Assembly: GCA_900553885.1 (NCBI GenBank)
Contig: USFD01000002.1
Location: 1 to 64,000, forward strand
DNA length: 64,000 nucleotides
From: an uncultured Ruminococcus sp.
GTDB lineage: Bacteria > Bacillota > Clostridia > Lachnospirales > Lachnospiraceae
Direction of reading: 5' to 3'
The number at the start of each line of letters is the position of its first letter. Positions within the stretch are counted from its first letter, which is position 1. The notes below the pieces were generated by a model. It did not search any database. It was not told where the DNA came from and worked only from the letters and a program-made list of their open reading frames with translations. Below are positions 59,214 to 64,000 of this stretch, piece by piece. Both the position numbers and the translations under genes were made by a program.

Positions 59214-60722
59214 ATGCTTTGCAGTACGGTTCGCCAGATCCTGGTCAATACAGAGAAAAAATATGGCCCGGAAGATGCAGTACGCTATAAGATCAGTAAA
59301 AATGAGATCGAATCAAAAACCTATACTCAGTTAAGGGAAGACAGCGAGAGCTTTTCCAATGTGCTGAAAGACCTGGGAGAGCAGGGAAATCATATTGCCG
59401 TAATCGGTATGACTTCCTATGCCTGGCTGGTGACATATTTCGGCACGGTCAACAGCGGAAGCGTTATTGTGCCCCTGGATGTAAATCTGCCGGCGGAGGA
59501 CGTATGCGATCTGATTGCCCGGTCGGACTCCACCATGCTTGTCTATGACGAGGTAAGAAAAGATGTTGCGGCAATCGTAAAAGACCGCTACCCGCAGCTG
59601 AAATATCTGGTGTCCATGCAGCAGGAAGAGCCGGACGGACATGCCCTTGCATTCTGGAAACTTCTGGAGGAGCACCGGGGCAGTTTTGATTATGAGCCCC
59701 AGCCGGATCAGCTCTGTACAATTATGTTTACATCGGGAACAACGGGCAAGAGCAAGGGCGTAATGCTTACCCACAGAAATGTGGCGGAGAACGCCACCTG
59801 CCTGGACATGAAAATACCGGAGCGTACCGTGATCATGACGGTTCTCCCGATTCATCACGCATACTGCCTGAGTATGGATATCCTGAAAGGCACATCTCTG
59901 GGCGCGGTGATCTGTATTAATGATTCGCTCATACGTGTGGCCAAGAACATCAAACTGTTCAAGCCGGAGATGATCCTGATGGTGCCGCTGATGATTGAGA
60001 CGATGGCGAAGAAGCTGGAGGAGGCATCCCTTCTCCCGGCGAAGATTGTGAAGAATCAGGTGTTCGGCAAGCAGTTCCATACCATCTGCAGCGGGGGAGC
60101 TTATCTGGATCCGAAATATATCGATATGTTCAGAAAATATGATATCGTAATCCAGCAGGGATACGGCATGACCGAGTGCGCCCCTGTTATCAGTGTCAAT
60201 CAGAGCTGGAATATCCGCTCCGATTCGGTAGGGCAGCTTCTGCCCAACTGCGAGGCAAAGACAGTGGACGGCGAGCTCTGGGTAAAGGGAAGCAGTGTCA
60301 TGCAGGGATATTACAAGATGCCGGAAGAGACTGCCGAGACCCTGGAAGACGGATGGCTGAAGACCGGCGACCTGGGATATGTGGATGAGGACGGATTTGT
60401 CTACCTGACCGGCCGCAAGAAGAACCTGATTATTACAAAGAACGGAGAAAATGTATCTCCTGAAGAGCTGGAGAACGCTCTGAGCACCAACCGTCTGGTA
60501 GGGGAAGTGCTTGTCCGGGAGAACAACGGCGTAATCGAAGCCGAGATCTATCCGGATCAGGATTATGTAAAGAAGAAACGGATCAAAGACGTGAAAGCGA
60601 AACTGCAGGAAGTGATTGATGAATACAATAAGACCGCGGCGCCTCAGAAGAAGATCTACAGTCTGATTGTCAGAGATACTGAGTTTGAAAAGACGACAAC
60701 AAGGAAGATCAAGAGATTTTAG
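59214..60722 (+). CDS. AMP-dependent acyl ligase (adenylate-forming enzyme)
   Basis: This 502-residue ANL-superfamily enzyme has the P-loop TIMFTSGTTGKSKGVMLTHRN, the GYGMTECAPVIS substrate-pocket motif, the hinge TGDLGYVDEDGFVYLTGRKKN and a C-terminal lysine region (TTTRKIKRF). It activates a carboxylic acid with ATP and passes it to CoA or, given the adjacent carrier protein, to the phosphopantetheine arm of that protein. Long-chain fatty acids are likely substrates by family resemblance. AAAGGA lies 11 bases before the ATG, slightly long spacing. Last gene of the TetR-controlled operon. Confidence 0.87.
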   Translation: MLCSTVRQILVNTEKKYGPEDAVRYKISKNEIESKTYTQLREDSESFSNVLKDLGEQGNHIAVIGMTSYAWLVTYFGTVNSGSVIVPLDVNLPAEDVCDLIARSDSTMLVYDEVRKDVAAIVKDRYPQLKYLVSMQQEEPDGHALAFWKLLEEHRGSFDYEPQPDQLCTIMFTSGTTGKSKGVMLTHRNVAENATCLDMKIPERTVIMTVLPIHHAYCLSMDILKGTSLGAVICINDSLIRVAKNIKLFKPEMILMVPLMIETMAKKLEEASLLPAKIVKNQVFGKQFHTICSGGAYLDPKYIDMFRKYDIVIQQGYGMTECAPVISVNQSWNIRSDSVGQLLPNCEAKTVDGELWVKGSSVMQGYYKMPEETAETLEDGWLKTGDLGYVDEDGFVYLTGRKKNLIITKNGENVSPEELENALSTNRLVGEVLVRENNGVIEAEIYPDQDYVKKKRIKDVKAKLQEVIDEYNKTAAPQKKIYSLIVRDTEFEKTTTRKIKRF

Positions 60723-60766
60723 GCAGGGGATTTTCACTGCCAGAGCATTTATAAGGTGTCTGATTT

Positions 60767-60815
60767 GTGCAGGTCCTCTGCAGGGGAGCAAAGATTCCCT
60801 GCAGAGGACCTGCAC
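60767..60815. repeat. Perfect 19-bp inverted repeat before coaX
   Basis: GTGCAGGTCCTCTGCAGGG (60767-60785) and its exact complement (60797-60815) enclose an 11-base loop. No T-run follows on plus, so it is not a standard terminator, though it may still end or protect the operon transcript. It is unusually long and perfect for this window. Confidence 0.75.
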
Positions 60816-60838
60816 TGCAGTTATAGAGGCAGAAAAGG

Positions 60839-60868
60839 TTGACGGCGGCGCCGGATCCTTGCTAATAT
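60839..60868 (+). promoter_or_regulatory. Promoter of coaX-dusB
   Basis: TTGACG (60839-60844), 18 bases, TAATAT (60863-60868), with a GC-rich spacer containing GGCGCC. Confidence 0.65.
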
Positions 60869-60903
60869 AAGGAAAGTATAAATGAAGCATGGGAGGACGG
60901 CAT

Positions 60904-61677
60904 ATGCTGCTTACGATTGATGTAGGTAATACAAATATTACAATGGGAGTGTTCCGGGAGGAGGAGCTGCTTGGTATGTTCCGTATGACCACAAAGCGTC
61001 CCCGCACATCGGATGAATACGGGATGACCATCTGCGGCATACTGGAACACAGGTCCATTGACCCGAAGGAAATCAAGGCGGTTATTATTGCCTCGGTTGT
61101 GCCGGATATCATGCATTCACTGACAAGCGCCATTATCAAATATCTGGATACGGTGCCGCTGATTGTCTCGCCGGAATCCGATACCGGGATCCGGGTGGTT
61201 ACGGACAATCCTTCCAGAACCGGCCCGGACCGGATTGTCAACGCGGTGGCAGGATATGCCCGCGCAGGCGGCTCCGCCATTGTGATTGACTTCGGAACAG
61301 CCACAACCTATGATCTGATCGGACCGGACGGCACCCTGGAAGCGTGCATTATCGCTCCGGGCATTGAGACAGCGGGACGCTCTCTGTGGGGCGGCGCGGC
61401 CATGCTCCCGGCAATCCAGATCAAAAAGCCCGAGTCCATTCTCGCCCGGGAGACCGTTTCGGGAATGCAGGGCGGACTTGTATTCGGAGCCATCGGACAG
61501 ACGGAGTATATTGTAAAGAAGATGAAAGAGGAGTCCGGATATACTGACGCATATGTGATCGCTACAGGAGGCCTGGGGAAGATTATAGCAAAAGAGACAG
61601 AGTGCATTGATCTGTATGATCCCCAGCTGACCCTGAACGGGCTGCGGCTGATCTATGACAGGATGAAAGGAAATTGA
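60904..61677 (+). CDS. coaX: Type III pantothenate kinase
   Basis: This 257-residue enzyme of the ASKHA fold phosphorylates pantothenate in the first step of CoA synthesis and, in this type, is not feedback-inhibited by CoA. Motifs are LLTIDVGNTNITMGVF, TGPDRIVNAVAGY, IVIDFGTATTYDLI and GGAAMLPAIQ. The ATG at 60904 is chosen over 60889 because GGGAGG at 60891-60896 lies upstream of it. Its position next to a carrier-protein operon is suggestive, since CoA is the source of phosphopantetheine, but it has its own promoter. Confidence 0.93.
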   Translation: MLLTIDVGNTNITMGVFREEELLGMFRMTTKRPRTSDEYGMTICGILEHRSIDPKEIKAVIIASVVPDIMHSLTSAIIKYLDTVPLIVSPESDTGIRVVTDNPSRTGPDRIVNAVAGYARAGGSAIVIDFGTATTYDLIGPDGTLEACIIAPGIETAGRSLWGGAAMLPAIQIKKPESILARETVSGMQGGLVFGAIGQTEYIVKKMKEESGYTDAYVIATGGLGKIIAKETECIDLYDPQLTLNGLRLIYDRMKGN

Positions 61678-62648
61678 CAGATACCAATATGCAGCATTTG
61701 AAAATAGGAAATGTAGAACTTGAAAACCGATATATACTGGGACCTATGGCAGGGGTGACGGACCTGCCATTTCGTCTGCTCTGCCGGGAGCAGGGGGCAG
61801 GACTTCTCTGTATGGAGATGGTCAGCGCCAAGGCGATCTACTACAATAACCGGAATACAGAGAGCCTGCTGGAAATTCATCCGGATGAGAAGCCGGTGTC
61901 CCTGCAGCTCTTCGGTTCCGATCCGAAGATCATGAGCGAGATGGCAAAACGGATCGAAGAGCGTCCCTTTGCCATACTGGATATCAATATGGGCTGCCCG
62001 GTCCCGAAAGTGGTGAAAAACGGCGAGGGCTCTGCCCTGATGAAGAATCCGAAACTGGTATATGAGATTGTCAGCGCCATTGTAAATGCCATAGAGAAGC
62101 CGGTGACTGTAAAGATCCGAAAAGGATTTGACGACGATCATGTAAATGCCGTGGAGATCGCCCGGATCGCGGAGGAGGCCGGCGCGTCGGCGGTGGCTGT
62201 CCACGGGCGGACAAGGGAGCAGTACTACAGCGGAAAGGCGGACTGGGATATTATCCGCCAGGTAAAAGAGGCAGTATCCATTCCGGTCATCGGAAACGGC
62301 GATGTCACTACCCCGGAAAAAGCAGAGGAACTGGTAAGACAGACCGGATGCGACGGCATTATGATCGCCCGGGGCGCCCAGGGCAATCCCTGGATCTTTT
62401 CGGAGATGGTGAAATGGGAGGAAACCGGAGAACTTCCGCCCAGGCCGGACAAAGATGAAGTACGCCGGATGATCCTCAGACACGCCCGCCTTCAGCTGGA
62501 GTATAAGGGCGGATTCTCAGGCATCCGGGAGATGAGAAAGCATGTGGCCTGGTACACGAAAGGCCTGAAAGGAGCGGCACGTCTGCGGGAGCGCGTAAAC
62601 GCCGTGGAGAGCCTGGAAGAGCTGGAAAATCTCTTGACATCATTATAG
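61674..62648 (+). CDS. dusB: tRNA-dihydrouridine synthase
   Basis: This 324-residue flavoenzyme reduces uridine to dihydrouridine in tRNA. Family motifs are LGPMAGVTDLPFRLLCREQGAGL, VSLQLFGSDP, DINMGCPVPKVVKNGEGSALM with the catalytic cysteine, HGRTREQYYSGKADW and VIGNGDVTTPEKA with GARGxxGNPW-like IARGAQGNPWIF. The TTG at 61674 overlaps the coaX stop in a TTGA arrangement with AAAGGA just before it; the ATG at 61689 is an alternative without a nearby site. Co-transcribed with coaX. Confidence 0.92.
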   Translation: MTDTNMQHLKIGNVELENRYILGPMAGVTDLPFRLLCREQGAGLLCMEMVSAKAIYYNNRNTESLLEIHPDEKPVSLQLFGSDPKIMSEMAKRIEERPFAILDINMGCPVPKVVKNGEGSALMKNPKLVYEIVSAIVNAIEKPVTVKIRKGFDDDHVNAVEIARIAEEAGASAVAVHGRTREQYYSGKADWDIIRQVKEAVSIPVIGNGDVTTPEKAEELVRQTGCDGIMIARGAQGNPWIFSEMVKWEETGELPPRPDKDEVRRMILRHARLQLEYKGGFSGIREMRKHVAWYTKGLKGAARLRERVNAVESLEELENLLTSL

Positions 62649-62662
62649 ACTTTGGTTATAAT
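62634..62662 (+). promoter_or_regulatory. Consensus sigma-A promoter of greA-lysS
   Basis: TTGACA (62634-62639), 17 bases, TATAAT (62657-62662): a perfect consensus match. Its -35 box lies inside the last codons of dusB. Confidence 0.9.
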
Positions 62663-62772
62663 ATTGAAATTGCGAAATAGACTTAAATGACAGCATACAG
62701 GACATGCATTCCTGTATAAGGCATATCTGAAAATAGAAAGAAAATCGGAGAGACAGAAAGGAAGCGTAACCA

Positions 62773-63258
62773 ATGGCAGAGGCAAAGAAACGATTACTTA
62801 CTTATGCCGGATTAAAGGCACTGGAAGATGAACTTGAGAATCTGAAAGTGGTGAAACGAAAGGAAGTCGCAGCCAAGATCAAAGAGGCGAGAGAGCAGGG
62901 CGACCTTTCAGAGAATGCAGAGTATGATGCGGCCAAAGATGAACAGAGAGATATTGAGGCGCGGATCGAAGAGCTGGAAGGCATTCTGAAAAACGCAGAG
63001 GTTGTTGTAGAAGATGAAGTTGACTTTGACAAGATCAATGTGGGATGTACTGTGAAGGTGTACGACATCACATACGACGAGGAGATGGAGTTCAAAATCG
63101 TCGGCTCAACAGAGGCGAACAGCCTTGAGGGCAAGATCTCAAATGAGTCTCCGGTAGGGCAGGCGCTGATCGGCAAAAAGGTCGGCGAGACCGCTGACGT
63201 GGAGACGCAGGCGGGCGTGATCCAGTATAAAGTGCTTGAGATCAGCCGTTCAAAGTAA
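62773..63258 (+). CDS. greA: Transcription elongation factor GreA
   Basis: This 161-residue protein has the N-terminal antiparallel coiled coil (about 10-80; LTYAGLKALEDELENLKVVKRKEVAAKIKEAREQGDLSENAEYDAAKDEQ) with the acidic tip that reaches into the RNA polymerase secondary channel, and the FKBP-like C-terminal domain (about 85-160; SNESPVGQALIGKKVGETADV). It stimulates cleavage of backtracked RNA. It is followed by a weak hairpin (CAGACCTC/GGGGTCTG, 63275-63298) and lysS. Confidence 0.96.
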   Translation: MAEAKKRLLTYAGLKALEDELENLKVVKRKEVAAKIKEAREQGDLSENAEYDAAKDEQRDIEARIEELEGILKNAEVVVEDEVDFDKINVGCTVKVYDITYDEEMEFKIVGSTEANSLEGKISNESPVGQALIGKKVGETADVETQAGVIQYKVLEISRSK

Positions 63259-63394
63259 ACATATGACTACGCGCCAGACCTCTTTTTTAAGGGGTCTGAA
63301 TTCGCTTGTACAGGTATTATTATCCGCGGAAACTATGTAAGAAGAAGAGAGGGACAGGCATCCAGGGAACGCCTGTGAGGAAGGAGAAGAAACA

Positions 63395-64000
63395 GTGGCA
63401 CAGCAGCAGAAAAACGGACAGGAACCAGATCTGAATCAGTTGAGAAAGGTGCGCCGCGAGAAACTTGCGGAACTGCAGCAGAACGGAAAAGACCCGTTCG
63501 TAATCACAAAGTATGATCAGACACATCACAGCCAGGAGATCAAGGATCAGTTTGAGGAACTGGAAGGAAAGCGTGTATCAATCGCCGGACGTATGATGTC
63601 CAAACGTGTGATGGGAAAGGCTTCTTTCTGTAATGTTCAGGATCTGAAAGGAAATATTCAGTCCTATGTTGCGAGAGACAGTGTGGGAGAGGAAAACTAC
63701 AAAGAGTTCAAAAAGCTGGATGTAGGTGATGTGATCGGCATTGAAGGTGAAGTATTCAGGACAAAGACCGGTGAGATTTCCATCCATGCGTCTCATGTTA
63801 CGCTGCTTTCCAAGAGTCTTCAGATTCTTCCGGAGAAGTTCCACGGACTGACCAACACGGATACCCGTTACCGTCAGAGATATGTGGATCTGATCATGAA
63901 TCCGGAAGTAAAGGATACCTTTATCAAACGTTCCAGAATTATCAGCGCGATCCGCAAATATCTGGACGGAGAGGGATTCATGGAGGTGGAGACTCCCATG
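63395..64000 (+). CDS. lysS: Lysine--tRNA ligase, class II (5' part)
   Basis: The first 202 codons are present and the window ends inside the gene. The translation runs from the OB-fold anticodon-binding domain (KRVSIAGRMMSKRVMGKASFCNVQDLKG; EVFRTKTGEISIHASHVTLLSKSL) into motif 1 of the class II catalytic domain (RYRQRYVDLIMNPEVKDTFIKRSRIISAIRKYLDGEGFMEVETPM). It charges tRNA-Lys. GTG start at 63395 after GAGGAAGGAGAAG. It lies 136 bases after greA, a gene order common in Clostridia. Confidence 0.95.
   Translation, partial: MAQQQKNGQEPDLNQLRKVRREKLAELQQNGKDPFVITKYDQTHHSQEIKDQFEELEGKRVSIAGRMMSKRVMGKASFCNVQDLKGNIQSYVARDSVGEENYKEFKKLDVGDVIGIEGEVFRTKTGEISIHASHVTLLSKSLQILPEKFHGLTNTDTRYRQRYVDLIMNPEVKDTFIKRSRIISAIRKYLDGEGFMEVETPM

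Noticed and set aside
59331..61304. 657-codon open frame on minus across the ligase gene and coaX
   Set aside because: It spans two well-supported genes and their intergenic promoter, and shows no protein family features.

Overview
The window reads as chromosome of a Gram-positive anaerobic Firmicute, most likely a Lachnospiraceae gut commensal. This is inferred from strong AGGAGG-type ribosome binding sites, a Met T-box in front of metG, an mcsA-clpC pair, a CIRCE site in front of lon, a sortase substrate ending in an SPKTG motif, a BceAB-like transporter with its two-component system, and a carboxyspermidine-type polyamine operon. No rRNA, tRNA, CRISPR array, insertion sequence or intact prophage was recognised.

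Layout. 1-4803: BceAB-type ABC transporter with response regulator and kinase. 4804-5441: non-coding, with a decayed Rpn-family fragment and inverted repeats. 5442-14905: aconitase, an ECF sigma factor with a membrane beta-propeller protein, tatD, ksgA, citrate synthase and a lipase-like hydrolase. 14906-18165: small RNA copy 1, a LuxR-type regulator with a degenerate receiver, and a GH25 lipoprotein plus zinc-ribbon membrane protein. 18375-23712: a DNA-modification island, in which a methyltransferase-Mrr nuclease fusion converges on a double methyltransferase. 23804-27580: small RNA copy 2, mcsA-clpC and a MarR regulator. 27832-33854: a 1323-residue wall-anchored lectin/exo-glycosidase-like protein, small RNA copy 3, a GH25-LysM lysozyme and an amidase lipoprotein. 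34229-39014: sugar catabolism (AraC, DUF4867, L-fucose/L-arabinose isomerase-like, xylulokinase). 39221-43890: VanRS-like pair and a CapA-family protein. 44090-50130: polyamine operon speA-speE-speB-CASDH-nspC behind a long leader with its own terminator. 50139-54952: T-box and metG, converging on CIRCE-marked lon. 55126-60722: TetR regulator, palindromic operators, and a compact acyl-assembly operon (SCP2, hydrolase, condensation-fold protein, acyl carrier protein, adenylate-forming ligase). 60904-64000: coaX, dusB, greA and the 5' part of lysS.

Three observations stand out. First, three dispersed copies (14906-15074, 23804-23965, 31821-31990) of one structured element, all on the minus strand. 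Each carries a 5' hairpin, an unpaired C-rich UCUCCCCCCUCAU stretch able to pair with Shine-Dalgarno sequences, a covarying hairpin and a covarying terminator. This looks like a multi-copy small regulatory RNA family. Second, the operon at 56027-60722 has the minimal parts of a carrier-protein-based acyl biosynthesis pathway, and three GACC/GGTC palindromes in its promoter region make the divergent TetR protein the likely controller. Third, the methyltransferase-Mrr fusion with the convergent double methyltransferase is an unusual two-gene restriction-modification or defence arrangement.
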